Assembly: GCF_020509005.1 (NCBI RefSeq)
Contig: NC_063015.1
Location: 4,216,001-4,280,000 of the forward strand
Origin: Fulvia fulva
Taxonomy: Eukaryota > Ascomycota > Dothideomycetes > Mycosphaerellales > Mycosphaerellaceae
DNA length: 64,000 bases
Reading direction: 5' to 3'
A program made the position numbers and the translations under genes. A model generated the notes under the pieces. It ran no database searches. It saw only the letters and a list, made by a program, of their open reading frames with translations, and was not told the origin of the DNA. How positions within the stretch are numbered: position 1 is the stretch's first letter; each line of letters begins with the position of its first letter. Positions 43,021-54,535 of this stretch are shown one piece after another.

Positions 43021-44413
43021 ATGACCTTCAAATATGAGCTCCTATCGCAGCCTTCGGCGCGCAGGCCACCCTCGCTCCTACATCGGTATAGATTCGTCAT
43101 CATGCTGGTTACGGTACTGGCTTTGGTGTACTTGACGACGGTGTGTTCTGGGAGGGCGCTGCCGTTCAATGTGGCGAAGAAGAGTAGGTGGGAGCCGCTG
43201 AGGTTTGATGAGGATGGGAATTTCCAGCTAGCGATATTTGAGGATTTGCATTTTGGCGAGAGTGAGTCGATTGCATGTCGCATTGGAGCAGACGGATTAT
43301 TGACTGGCTTTAACAGATGCCTGGGACTCCTGGGGCCCACAACAAGACCTCAACTCAGTCCGCGTCCTAAACGATGTCCTCGCCGCAGAGACTCAACACC
43401 TCGTCATCCTCAACGGCGACCTCATCACAGGGGAGAACCAATACAAATTCAACGCCACCTCCAAAATTGACCAGATCGTTGCCCCTATCGTGCAGAGAAA
43501 CCTCCCCTGGGCCTCAACCTACGGCAACCATGACAGCGACTTCAACCTCTCCCGCTCCGACATTCTAGCCCGCGAACAGTGCTACCCCAACGCCCTGACG
43601 CGCTCCGATGTGAATGCCCCGAATGCTGGCGTGAGTAATTACTACCTCCCTGTCTACCCTCACAACGGTGGGAATGTTCCATGCCTCATCCTTTGGTCCT
43701 TTGACTCTCGCGGCGGATTCCTTTACCAACAACGCAATGCCACAGGCGCCAAAGTCGGCCAGCCTAACTGGGTAGATCAAAGCGTCGTCGACTGGTTCAA
43801 AACTACCAACAAGCGCCTCACAACCCGATACAACGCTACGATCCCCAGCCTGGCATTCGTCCATATTCCCACAAACGCCTCCCAAGCCCTCCAGACACAG
43901 GCAGGCGTCAATCCATACTACCAACCCGGAATAAACGACGACTACCCCCTCGCGCAACAAGCACAAGGCTACTGTCCCAACGGCACGAACGACGGGACCT
44001 GCGACTACGGTGGTCAGGACGTACCATTCATGGACGCGATCACTTCCACCCCCGGCCTCCTCGCCCTTTTCAGCGGCCATGACCACGGCGACACATGGTG
44101 CTACAAATGGAACCACCTCCTCCCCGGCATGTCCATCAAAGGAAACGGCGTGAACATCTGCTTCGGCCAGCATTCAGGCTATGGGGGTTATGGGAGTTGG
44201 ACGAGGGGGGCGAGACAGGTTCGCGTGAGTGAAGAGGGGCTGAGGGAGGGGAAGGTGGAGACGTGGATAAGGCTGGAGACGGGGGGTGTCGTTGGGAGTG
44301 TTGAGCTAAATGCGACGTATGGTGAGGATAGGTATCCGGCTACGCTGAATACGAATAGTTCGTGTGGGAGCTGTAATTATTCGAGGGTTACGCCCATGCC
44401 GGGGACGGGGTGA
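43021..44413 (+). CDS. Calcineurin-like metallophosphoesterase (DCR2-like), 445 aa
   Basis: Exon 1 43021-43261, 55-bp intron (GTGAGT..TTTAACAG), exon 2 43317-44413; phase 1 splicing gives LHFGE|NAWDSWG. The N-terminus has a hydrophobic segment (25-44, FVIMLVTVLALVYLTTVCSG), a signal peptide or anchor. The two-metal phosphatase motifs are complete: DLH (about 77-79), NGDLITGEN, YGNHD, HIP and GHDHGD. Many Asn-X-Thr/Ser sites fit passage through the secretory path. Relatives include yeast Dcr2 and fungal purple-acid/ICC-type phosphatases; substrate unknown. The C-terminus is Gly/Cys-containing (NSSCGSCNYSR). Confidence 0.9.
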
Positions 44414-44982
44414 GAGTGAGTATGGATGGAGTTGGAGATGGATATCTTGGCCGACAGAGTTAGAAGTGCACAATACGCACTGTAGCACGTCGAGTTCCAG
44501 ACTCTTACGAGCGTTGATGACCGGTTGCGAACCCCCCTGGTCAGACGTGAACCTTCGGAAGTAACAGGAGCTGGCACTATCTGGTGAGTCGTTTGTGATG
44601 TTGATGTGGTCATTTTATTGCGAGTGATGGGTCTAAGAAACTGGATGACTATCTATGTGTGCTAAACACTGGTACGTGGACTTGGCCTGCAATCATGCGC
44701 TGGCTCTTGCAACCTTCTCGATTGATTCTCACATGATGCCTCCTCCACCACCTCAACAGAACGTATCTGCGCAAACTCACTCCCTGCTCTCGAAAATCCG
44801 ATTCTCCTCTCGTTAAGCATCTCGTATTGGCAGTGACTAGCTGTAGACTCGCTGTGTTTCAGGCTGCCAGGGCTCGATCTGCAATTTCTCCATGATAAGT
44901 TTGTCGACAGCATCGAACACCTCTCTCACACTCTCCTTCCTTGGTCGCGAGCTCCTGCACCTTTCCCCTTGATCTTCTCCCT
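44414..44982. other. Convergent intergenic region, 569 bp
   Basis: Lies between the ends of two convergent genes. Several short frames (for example 44662-44913 minus) without recognisable content. Confidence 0.4.
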
Positions 44983-46224
44983 TCAACCGCCATATCGCTC
45001 GACCAGATATCGAATCTGATCAGAAACCGGCAACACTCGAAATCCTCTCTCATTGCACTGCTTCCAAGCCGACACCTCACTGTAGTGGATTCTATCCCTG
45101 ACACTCCAGTCCTTCCCATCAGGCATGTATGGTACGATCCACTCCTCTCTATTGGAGGCTGGCACAGTGGTGATAAGATTTCTGCCGCTGATCTTACACA
45201 CCCCACGCGCATCGACAAGCACAAAACTCCTCTCCTTCGATGTGATCACCTCGAGGTGGCGTGCGTGTTGCAGATCGTCGTATGCCAGCTCCTCGATCGC
45301 GCGGTGATGAGTCTCGTTGATTGCGTCGTCGCGAGTATCGACGATGAAGGAGGTGTTGAGCCACCAGGCTTTGTAGGCTTTGCGGTAAGAGTGAAGGGCC
45401 TCGTTGTGGATCTGGTGGGATGTGAAGAGGAGGTCTGTTGAGAGGGGTGGTGCTGCTTCGTAGATGTTGACTCTAGCGGAGGTAGGCGACAGAGTGAAGA
45501 CGAAATCGTAGATGTTGTTTCGCAATTCTGGGGGAAGGTCGAGGAGGCCTTTGGGAGGTGTATCGAGTTGCCGTTGGATTGATGCTTTTGTAGTGGGTTG
45601 CCAGTAGGTGGAGGTGTTGAGGAGATTGGCGCGTCTGAGGTCTGCTTGAGTTTGGAGCCAGGAAGACTCGGGTTGTCTGTATGGGCTGACCGCTGGTGGT
45701 TCGGTGGCGAACGTAGTCCAGACACCTGGGACTGAACCACTGAAGCCCATGTCTGCGGATCCTTGACTCTGAATCTGTTGCAATGAGTCGAGTGTAATGC
45801 CACCTGCGCACAGTTCTTGCTGCTCTTCGAAGGCTTGAAAACGAGGCGCCAAAGAGCCGGATTGCCGTGAGCCCGTGAAACTCGAGAGCGAACGCTGCAG
45901 TGGAGCATTATGATCAGCCGAAGGGTGCACAAAGGAGTGCTCACGTCTGAAGACGGTGGTAGCCATCTCAGAGGAGGATGGCAGATTGGTCATGTTGATT
46001 GGCGCGAATATCTTATCTGGCGCAAAGGTCTGGCCTGGCGCAAAGTTGTAGTCTCGTAAAGAGATCTGACCTCGCGCAGTTGACGAGGCGCCGTTGCTTC
46101 TGGGTATGAGGTGAGCTTCGTCTTCTTGTTGTGATGAGCCAGATGAAGTAACTCTTCTGCGCTTCATTTTCGTAGCGCCCTTGAGGTAATCGCGGGATCG
46201 TGGCTGTCTGTTACGGTCTGCCAT
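44983..46224 (-). CDS. F-box/2EXR-like protein, 413 aa
   Basis: Single exon from ATG 46224 (MADRNRQPRSRDYLKG). The N-terminal 250 residues are disordered with a basic KMKRRR cluster. At about 255-300 PKGLLDLPPELRNNIYDFVF is the motif shared by the abundant F-box-like/2EXR proteins of Dothideomycetes and Eurotiomycetes, followed by LLFTSHQIHNEALHSYRKAYKAWWLNTSFIVDT, the typical continuation. Role unknown; substrate binding for a ubiquitin ligase is a family-level guess. The frame is open upstream to 46380 with an ATG there, but that extension is Cys-rich and reads like leader. Confidence 0.75.
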   Translation of the reverse strand: MADRNRQPRSRDYLKGATKMKRRRVTSSGSSQQEDEAHLIPRSNGASSTARGQISLRDYNFAPGQTFAPDKIFAPINMTNLPSSSEMATTVFRREHSFVHPSADHNAPLQRSLSSFTGSRQSGSLAPRFQAFEEQQELCAGGITLDSLQQIQSQGSADMGFSGSVPGVWTTFATEPPAVSPYRQPESSWLQTQADLRRANLLNTSTYWQPTTKASIQRQLDTPPKGLLDLPPELRNNIYDFVFTLSPTSARVNIYEAAPPLSTDLLFTSHQIHNEALHSYRKAYKAWWLNTSFIVDTRDDAINETHHRAIEELAYDDLQHARHLEVITSKERSFVLVDARGVCKISGRNLITTVPASNREEWIVPYMPDGKDWSVRDRIHYSEVSAWKQCNERGFRVLPVSDQIRYLVERYGG

Positions 46225-46574
46225 GGTGGCGGTTGTGGTGGGTGGTGATATGACTTTGCGAACAGGTGGCAAGAGAAGGTCGTCTAAAATTGCGAAGAAT
46301 GATCTTGCTACCACGCTAGAGTCTGTCCGGCTATAGCCGCAACTATCACATGCGCAAGCATGACAGGGCGCATTCATCATGCCCGAGCCGCAGCGCTCTT
46401 TGTTCTAGACGTCTTCGACCACACCCTCGACGTTATCAACATCATCGCACTTTCGACATTGCAGATATGGCTGACCACACCGCTCTCGATCGCGCATGGA
46501 TAAGAAAGGAGTGCTGATTGCTGGCACCACAAGATGACCTGTTCGATGCTGGAGTTCTGGAGAAGAACTTGAAG
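46225..46574. other. Divergent intergenic region, 350 bp
   Basis: Between two divergent F-box-like genes. ATG 46473 (MADHTALDRAW..) opens a frame that closes after 16 codons and is taken as leader. Confidence 0.4.
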
Positions 46575-47435
46575 ATGGCTCTCGCTATGGTCGAGCAGTT
46601 ACCGAGAACAGCTACTGATGTCCAGAGGCACGTTTGAAAGTCCGCTGACATGTCAATATCATCGGCTAATAAGTAGAGTAGTGCCGCGGAACGTACGGAG
46701 ACCAGTCCGGCTACCAGAGTCTTCGGCATCTGCGAGCTAGATGAGATGATCCTCGAGAAGCTCGCTTTCGAAGATCTCATTCGAGCCCAGAGTATCTGCA
46801 AGAAGACTCGCGAGGTCACCCGAAGCTCGCTCCGCATCATGCCACGCCATGCCGCACTAAGCACCGAGTACCGCGACGACCAAGCACTAATCAACAAACA
46901 CATCGACTTCGACCTCACTCTCGTCATGTGCCCAGTAGATGACATCGGCGGCAGGTTCCACCTGATCGGCTCAAACCCGTACGACTCCTACGACCTTGAG
47001 CTTTTCGAGGGACCGTACCTCTTCTGTATCGGCTTTCTTCGATCACTAGAAGCTCAGCCGACCTGGGACTTCTGTAGCGACTACGGAGAAGGGTGGGATG
47101 GCAAGGAAGGCGATAAGCTTCACACGCGTACTGTCATCATTCAAGGTCGTGATGGAGAGACGCAGTGTCTGTGGAGGTACTTGAAAGTCGCTAAGCTGCC
47201 GGCATCTGGGTGGAGACTGAAGCAGGAGTACGATGGGGTCCAGATTACTCTTCGATCTGACTGCTACCAGGGCCATCCAGTCAAGGAGGTGAAGGTATTT
47301 CCGACGACGGTCACAATAGGCGAAGCGTGGGAGTGGTTGCACGAGCGTGTGGAGGCAAGGCATCCCGCAGACCCATGCCCAGACGACCAGAGACGAGACG
47401 CACCGGAAAGCACGGAGCACCGCATCGAGTACTGA
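46575..47435 (+). CDS. F-box-like protein, about 271 aa (exon 1 tentative)
   Basis: Exon 2 (46677-47435) is firm: VFGICELDEMILEKLAFEDLIRAQSICKKTREVT is the short fungal F-box, followed by RSSLRIMPRHAAL and a long C-terminal part ending ESTEHRIEY. Exon 1 (46575-46631, MALAMVEQLPRTATDVQRH) is proposed because a 45-bp intron (GTTTGA..GGCTAAT..TAG) would join the frames in phase 0. The 5' splice site is poor, so the start may differ. Such proteins commonly have about 15-30 residues before the F-box, which fits. Target unknown. Confidence 0.62.
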
Positions 47436-47507
47436 GAGAAAACCATAAGGCGGATCGAACATCTTTCGGCGGCACCCCCTCCGGCTGAAACATAGCTGCC
47501 GTATGTT

Positions 47508-48188
47508 CTACAGCTCGAGCTGTATCAGGGGTAGATCCGTCACAGGCCAGGCGACGGCGAGCCAGACTTGAAAGGCATAACGACCTGCAAACAGCTGGTC
47601 TATGGCCAAATCATTCGGTCCAATGAAGACCATATCAACACCGGGCACTGCACAGATTGCATCCACGTTCTCGACTCCGGCTTTGGTCTCAATCTGGATC
47701 ATGGTGATGAGAGTTTCATTCGCGCTCTTCATGTATTCGGGCGTCGTCAGACCATGAGCAATCGCTGGGAAAGCGGAGCCCTGTCCACGCACACCTTGCG
47801 GTGGAAACTTGGATGATGCCACGATCTGTTGTGCTTCTTCTGCATTGTTGATCTGGGGCACCATGATGCCGTGGGCTCCGGTATCTAGGGCTCGTTTGAT
47901 GATGTCGTGGACTGGACCTCTGATGCGGATGACTGGTGAGACTCCCAATGCTGAGATGGCGGCTACGGAGTTGTGCATTGAGTCGTCGCTGATGTGGCCG
48001 TGCTCGCCGTCGATGATTATGCTGTCTAGTCCAGTAAGGGCGACGATCTGTGCGATGCGCACTGGGGGCAAAGCCATGAAGGCAAGGAGTGGGTATTGGC
48101 CATCTCGGAGGGCGTTCAGTAATCGTAGTCGTGAGTTCTTGACATTCGTCGTCTGTGGTGTAGGACATGTTGGCGGCGGAGGCGACAT
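47508..48188 (-). CDS. HpcH/HpaI-family aldolase, C-terminally truncated, 226 aa
   Basis: TIM-barrel class II aldolase of 2-keto-3-deoxy sugar acids and related hydroxy-keto acids. Seen are LLAFMALPPVRIAQIVALTGLDSIIIDGEHG (about 35-65), PVIRIRG (about 88), GAHGIMVPQINNAEEA (about 107-122), VRGQGSAFP and the metal/substrate segment MIQIETKAGVENVDAI .. VDMVFIGPNDLA (about 165-200). After NDLA relatives carry about 50-70 more residues (a Gly-Tyr-Pro loop and the last barrel helices). Here an unrelated 25-residue tail leads to a stop. Either the 3' end was lost or an intron was missed. I saw no rescuing exon in the 70 bp before the next gene. Confidence 0.75.
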   Translation of the reverse strand: MSPPPPTCPTPQTTNVKNSRLRLLNALRDGQYPLLAFMALPPVRIAQIVALTGLDSIIIDGEHGHISDDSMHNSVAAISALGVSPVIRIRGPVHDIIKRALDTGAHGIMVPQINNAEEAQQIVASSKFPPQGVRGQGSAFPAIAHGLTTPEYMKSANETLITMIQIETKAGVENVDAICAVPGVDMVFIGPNDLAIDQLFAGRYAFQVWLAVAWPVTDLPLIQLEL

Positions 48189-48723
48189 CTTGGGATGATC
48201 GTTCTAGTGGTGGGAATGCGGTCTGGTCAATTACGGTGAATGGTCGAACTTGCGGCTCTAAAGCAGTACTTGAGCAGTCGGAAGGTCGACACAATCAGCA
48301 CTCGTGCCAACGAGCCCTCCGACTGCGCATCGACTTGGTCAATCGAGACATGTCCAGTGCGCTCGGCATCTGATCATGATGATCCCTGTCAGCTTGCTCC
48401 TCCCAAATTCTCCCAACTCCTCAATCGTTTAGCGTGACAAGCGTCATGCACGATAAGACGAATCTTGGCGATGATCTTTGACCCTGTCTGGTGCTCAACG
48501 GAGGAGCAGGCTGATTGTCAGATGCTGTCGACACGAGGACAACGAGCGGCATGCATACTGTGCCTTGGCCTCAGCAGGATGCACAAACTAGCATAGGCTG
48601 AATATGACTTAGTTCCGGAGGACGTGATCAGACCATAGACCCTATCGAATCGCTGTCGACGGCCACAACATCTGTAGATAAAAGCATCACAGCCTATCGA
48701 TAGCCTAGCCCCGACTCGTACCA
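48189..48723. other. Divergent intergenic region, 535 bp
   Basis: Promoter space of the aldolase (minus) and the dioxygenase (plus). No coding or repeat content seen. Confidence 0.4.
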
Positions 48724-50159
48724 ATGTCAAGGCCTTCCCGCACGATGGCACCAACCGCACCATTCAACCCTCCATCATCAGAGCTTCCAGGCAAGCCAGT
48801 AGTGCCACAATGGATCCCGCCGCCACTGACACAGGAGAAGGAGAACTTCGCAGAGCTGAAGTCAATCGGTTTGTCCTTACTAGATTCTGATGATCCGGCG
48901 GTGGTGGACAGCCTCGTCCAGCAGGTCAAGACGGCTATCCGCAACGATGGGTTCCTGTTCCTGGAGAACTATGGCATTTCGCTCGAGCAGGTGAGACTGG
49001 CATACATCAATATCTGAGATCGTTTGAGCTGATCATCTCTTCGATAGCTGCATCGCCAATTCGCCTTAGCGCAGTGTCTCTATGCCAACATTAGCGAAGA
49101 GGACAAGCAGAGACTACTGTTCGACCCCGAGACAGGTCTGTGGTCTGGCTACAAGCATCCATACGGTTTCAAGGTACTCCGCGTGTCTCATGGGCAGACT
49201 GCGCTCAGCACTAATATCTTGACAGCGTCAACGTGGTGTACCGGACGGCTCCGAGCAGTTCAACTGGTACCCGCGCGAATGGCAAGATATCAACCACACT
49301 CCCACTTGCCTGCACCCTTTAATGGACGAGATTGAGTCGTTTTGCAACTATCTTACCAAGTCGGTGAACCGCCGGTTATTGACACTCTTCTCACGAGTCT
49401 TGGAGCTGGCTGACGATTATCTGTGGGAAAAGGTCCGATCGCACGGTACGCCGACTGGCGAGGGCTACTTCCGCCACGCTTTGTTCCGACTAGTCGAGAA
49501 GCAGACCGCCGAGGCGTCCAAGGACCTTCGTATGCATGGCCACACGGACTTTGGCTTGACCACGTTACTCTTCTCTGTGCCAATCTCGTGCTTACAGATC
49601 TGGGGTCGTGACGAACAGCGAGTGTCTTCTTTCCATATCGTCAATGTTGTGCTGAGCAAGGCTCGCAGATGGTATTATGTGCCTTACAAGCCTGGTACGC
49701 TGGTGATCAATATCGGCGACACTCTCGAGATCGTCTCCGGAGGCCACTTCAAAGCGACTCGTCATCGAGTATTCAAGCCGCCAGTCGATCAATTGAACCA
49801 AGAAAGATTATCTTTGGTGCTGTTCAACAGCTCGATGGGCAGCCTGCGGATGACACCCGCTTCTGGTAAGTCAAGGCTGCCTGTTGAAGTGTTGGTCCTA
49901 GCTGATTTTGCCAGGATCCCCCCTGATTCAACGTGAGGGATGCGTCGAAGATCAAGGTGTCTACAAAGAGTTCAAGCAACGTACTCTGGCCGGCAGTCTG
50001 GTGCCAACCAACAAAGAATGGCACGAGATCCAGATCGCGACTGCCAGGGATCCCACTGACACGGTCAGGAATCGGGTTGGCGCGGACCAGGTCGTCATTG
50101 ATGGAAAATTGATGCAGCAACGCGAATACATGGGCGTTAAGGTCGTGCTTCCAGTGTAG
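48724..50159 (+). CDS. 2-oxoglutarate/Fe(II)-dependent dioxygenase, 425 aa
   Basis: Four exons: 48724-48990, 49048-49173, 49226-49865, 49915-50159, with introns of 57, 52 and 49 bp that all keep frame. The N-terminal DIOX_N region (VDSLVQQVKTAIRNDGFLFLENYGI) precedes the double-stranded beta-helix with iron ligands in HGHTDFG (His, Asp) and HRVFKPP (His). GTLVINIGDTLEIVSGG lies between, and an Arg downstream would bind 2-oxoglutarate. Such enzymes hydroxylate or desaturate small molecules, often in secondary metabolism. About 15 residues (RVSSFHIVNVVLSKA) between IWGRDEQ and RRWYYV look inserted. Substrate unknown; isopenicillin-N-synthase-like family. Confidence 0.87.
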
Positions 50160-50505
50160 CCAAAATTGCAGCTTATGCAGTAAGCCCATACCTTCCAGGC
50201 CAGCAGCTGTATGATTTCAGGTGTAAGTGTCCTATGATATTGCCGAGCTGGCCGCATTGAGCAGAAACAATTTGACAATGGGCAACTTTCCATTGTCCTG
50301 TGACCTATAGCGCGACCGACTGCAGAACGAGCCGAGGACTTGTGGCGTTATATTCGGTGTTGGGCCAGTCTATCACGTAATGCTGTTCCCTTCGCTGATC
50401 GCATTCGCTGCTCGTACCAGATCAGCTTCGCCAATGTACCAGCTAGCTTCGTGAGCACCATTTGATAGAGGATGGACTGCCGAGCGAAGGCCCTGAGTAT
50501 GATGC
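50160..50505. other. Convergent intergenic region, 346 bp
   Basis: Between two convergent gene ends; nothing recognised. Confidence 0.4.
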
Positions 50506-52001
50506 TTAGCCTTCGAGATGCTGTTCAAGGATATGCAAAGCGTCATTCATCTTTTTGACCAGTCTATGTTGTCGCCTGCGCTGCAGTGCGCACCGGGCCC
50601 AGTCGATTGCGCCCCTTTGACCACCTGCTTGTATGCCCGCGATTCGCATCGCCTCTGGTAGATGCTGATGGAGAAGCTGCCAAGCAATGAGAAAGGCCCT
50701 GTATGCGTACAGCAGTACCCATTGTGGCTCAGCATGCGAGCCTGGATCACTGTCAAGATACCTCAAGAACCAGTCGATATGGGGCTTGATCGTCTCGGCT
50801 GCGTCAGTGTCGAAAAGGAACTCTGAGCACGCGGCTACGGATGTTGCATGTTCCACGAAGGCGTTCATACTCGCAAGCACGACGCCGCATGTGTGCGAGG
50901 GCCACCAAACTAGCAGCTCGATCATGGCCATCTCCCAGGTAGCTTGACAACAGTGCATTGGCGCGAGGCTGCTGCCCGTTGGCACTTGCCGTGCGAACGG
51001 CTCTAGCGCCAGCAAGGGGAATCGTATCGGATGCAGCCTTTCGAAGCTCAGTCTGCCCGTCATTGTTGCCCACCCAGACAGTTCGCGCGCACTTGAAAGC
51101 AGAAACTGCGCGATGTTTATCGTGCCAACAAGGTTCAAAGTCTGGTAGTGTCTCGACTGCGCCATCAGGTGCCAGGAAGCGTCGTACCGCTTCGCCGTAT
51201 AAAACAGGTTCGCCCGAGTAGCATGTCGTGAACTGTCGATGTGCCCACCGTTCGGCGGACGGTGCTTCCCAAAGCTGCGTGGAGCAAGGAAGGTCGTGCT
51301 TGATCTCTAGGTGCGACATTGAACGCGGTATAGATAAAAATTGGTACCACAACGCATCAGTCTGATGGGCCACCAGGAGTGTTCGCTTTAGAGCCTCCGC
51401 TTGGGCGAATTGTCGCCAAAGCGCGTCTAAGTCCTCCGCCTGGGATGGATCCCGGGATGAAGTACTGGTCAAGCCACCTGATCTCGACAAAGAAACCACA
51501 CGGTGGTGTATTTCGAAGCTAACTGCTGACTCTTCACCGCCCGTAGATAAGATCGTGCAGATGTCTAGCATCAGAAGAGACTGTACCATGGACAGACTGT
51601 GGTCACTGCCCTGCATCGTCGAGCTCGAGATCATAACCTCCTGCCGACATGTCCCAGTCATGCTGAACATTCACGGGCGAAGTTGAAGATGCGGTGGTAG
51701 GGGAACTGACCTCTTGGCCATGCGCATCGCGTTGTATTTGTCGCTCGCGCCTGCGATATTGGTCGCGATAGGATGCCTGATAGTATTCGTGATGCTTCCG
51801 CTTTACATGACGTTGACGTAGATCAAGGCGCGAGAATGTGGTCGGACACAGGTCACACAGGGAGTTGTTGCCAGAATTGTTTGGAAAGTGCAACGCCGCA
51901 TGTCCTTTGAGGTTCTCCCTGCGCGTGAAGCCTTTCTGGCAGACGGCGCATTGGAATGGATGGTAAGTCGTTGGCTGCTGGTCCACTGCAAGAACAGACA
52001 T
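50506..52001 (-). CDS. C2H2 zinc-finger transcription factor with fungal-specific domain, about 462 aa
   Basis: Exons 52001-51669, 51610-51206 and 51156-50506, with introns of 58 and 49 bp placed to keep phase 0. Two C2H2 fingers at about 17-65: CAVCQKGFTRRENLKGHAALH and CDLCPTTFSRLDLRQRHVKRKH. A basic linker follows, then a helical fungal-specific transcription-factor region (LWRQFAQAEALKRTLLVAHQTDALWYQFLSIP and on). The second intron has a weak 5' site (GTTTTA). A possible extra first exon at 52245-52086 with consensus signals (GTAAGG..TTCTTGCAG) joins in frame and would give about 510 aa. Function beyond DNA binding unknown; neighbouring the dioxygenase suggests, weakly, local regulation. 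Confidence 0.7.
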
Positions 52002-54242
52002 TGTTCAGGCAGGCTGCTGGATTGAAAGCAGTACTTTCGCTCGCCATCAGACAGCTTAGAGACTGCCAGTCACCGTTATCCTTACCTCTCGCCAAAGCGA
52101 GTACGTACGCCTGAGGGAGGAGGGAGAGGTCGACTGCCGAAGAGAGCACGAGTGGCGGCGATAGGCCAAGCGTAGGGTCGTCTTTAGGCGAAGTGCCCCA
52201 GCCGGGGCTCATGCGGAGAACCCAGAGGCAGTGGATGCACATCATTGTCAACGTACTGTGCGTTAGTGAGCAGTATCGTGTAAAGGTCAGCATTCTTTGG
52301 AAGGTAAGGCAGTGACAGGATCAGCTTGTCCTGCATCTTCTGGATGCTGTAGAGCAGCCGAACGCCTTGAGACCGTACAGGGAGCGGTGCCATGGTGTGG
52401 GCATTTTGACTCGACCAGGCTGTACAAGACTGAGGGGAGCTCATGCCGTCCGGCGGAGAATAGGAGCAACGCTCGAACACGAACGGGTGTTGATGCTCTG
52501 AAGCGACTGGTGAGGCTGCGATCGATCTTTCCAATTGTTTGGAGCGGGTGTTTTCCGCCATCAACACGTGATATGGTCTTGGCCTCCTGAGTTGTGCTAC
52601 TTGGCTACTTCGTCGCGTCCTTCTGCTACGACAACAACACGACACCCTACTGATTCTTGAATCAGCCTGTGAATCGGGCAATCGTCCTATGTCACCATAA
52701 CGCTCTACAATACGATATCCCACAATGTTCCGAGCCTTCCGACTGCGCGCAGTTTGGAGACAGCTTGACCCTATTGATCTGCAATCGTGGCAGTGTTTTC
52801 TATGCTATCCATAGCAGGCCGCGAGGAACTGGACCTATTCTTGTGTATAGACACGTCTAAATGAGAGGTGCCGTCGATCTAGACTTGCCAGCGACCGACA
52901 GCTGTAAAAATGGCCGCTGGCTCGAAACAAAAGATACTCTGCTACCGCGACGACGATAGGCACAACATATTTGAAGGGAAGCGGATGCACGTCGCCACTA
53001 GACAATTCTATATTCGCTTGATACTATTGCAGCTGCAAGACCCCATTGTTCAAGCTCAAGAGCACGTGGTGGCTGAGACTCGCTTGGTCTGCAGGACAAG
53101 AGATTGGTGAAAGGCAAATGGTATTGGCGCCACGCCCTGGGGACCGACTACCGTTTCATCGAAGAAGGAGGAGTCGATCGTGACAATGCCAAACCATATG
53201 CCATAGTGCTGAGGCGTGTGCCAGGCAACCTTACGACGAGCAGTCCATGGTCACTTTTGCTCCAAAACCACCATGGCAGCATGCAGCGCTCACGGTGTCC
53301 TTGCAACACCCGACTTCATACTGATGACTAACGCTCGGACGTCCAGAGGACACCAGCAATAAAGTGCCCACGAACAGACCAGCAGCATCATCATCGTCTT
53401 GTTTCCTCTGCAACAACAGCCGCCTCTATAGTCAGGAATTGACCATAGGCTCGCGTTTTGTTCCTGAATGCAGTAGTTACGACACCGCTGCGGCACGAGC
53501 TAATTAATGCCAACGACCAGACACCTTGTGTCATGTGAGCGCGCAAATTCGTAAGAGGAAATGACACCGGTTTCTGGAACGCAGCGCAGTTCCGTACTCA
53601 GCCGCCTTCAAGCAACGTTGACAAACTTTCGTTGTTGTGGCCTGCGGGCTGTCGAACACGGAGCAGAAAACTTGCAAAGTGACGTTGATGCTCAGCCATC
53701 ACAATGCTGGGCTCTTGGTATGCTTGGCGTGTCAGGCACGAGTTCCGACGTCCCGTGACAAGGTTCAAGCGGCACAGTCACTGCCACGAGAAAGGCGGAC
53801 TTAGAGCATGGCAAGTCAATGTCGCTGCATAACTTGAACCACTGACCGCTTGCCCATTGGCCAGATCGTCCCGATGAGCCACGATGTTTACCTGGACAAC
53901 ACCACTCCCCGATTCGAGCCACGCTCTCCGCGGAAGTTTAGACCATTGGCATCTGTTCATGGATTGTGCAAGTCACCTTTGAGGAGGCATCTCTTGTCGG
54001 TATGGCGAAGCAAGCTTGCGTAGACTGCAGACCACTCGCTGCTGAAGCCCAGGCTGGGCTCGCGCTTGCAAACAACGATGACCTGGTGGCTGATCTGAGT
54101 GAGACCACGATGATTTATATCACGGGCAAGGGAGCCTGGATATTTCCCTCCTACATCACCAACTCACCAGCCAGCTCAGTACGTATAACTCGATCACCCC
54201 CACTCGCTCCAGTCAGCCTACTTAGCCAATCGCTTCGAAACG
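52002..54242. other. 2.2-kb intergenic region
   Basis: Contains the possible first exon of the C2H2 gene (52245-52086). The minus frame 52562-52184 (starting MAENTRSKQLERS) and the plus frames 52910-53110 and 53104-53331 are unassigned. The right end is the promoter of the GPI-protein gene. No repeat or RNA gene recognised. Confidence 0.4.
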
Positions 54243-54498
54243 ATGCACAACCTCAAAGTCGTACTTGCCATCTTGACGGTTGCCACAGCGGCAGTCCGTG
54301 GCCAGAGCCTTGACGATGATGATGTCCCTCCTCAGTGCCGCGACATCTGCAGGCCAGTGATCCAGCTTGAGCAGGTAAGGGCAACAGTATGTCTGTGGGA
54401 GCCTATTGAAGCTGACCGTCTGCTAGCGATGCGACAACCAATTCGATGACGACAACAACGGCAATGGCAACGACGATGACGATGATGACAACAACAAT

Positions 54499-54535
<37 letters not shown>

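Noticed and set aside
52910..53331. Two short plus frames (66 and 75 codons) that might be exons of one gene
   Set aside because: They overlap by a few bases in different frames, with no consensus splice pair between them and no domain.
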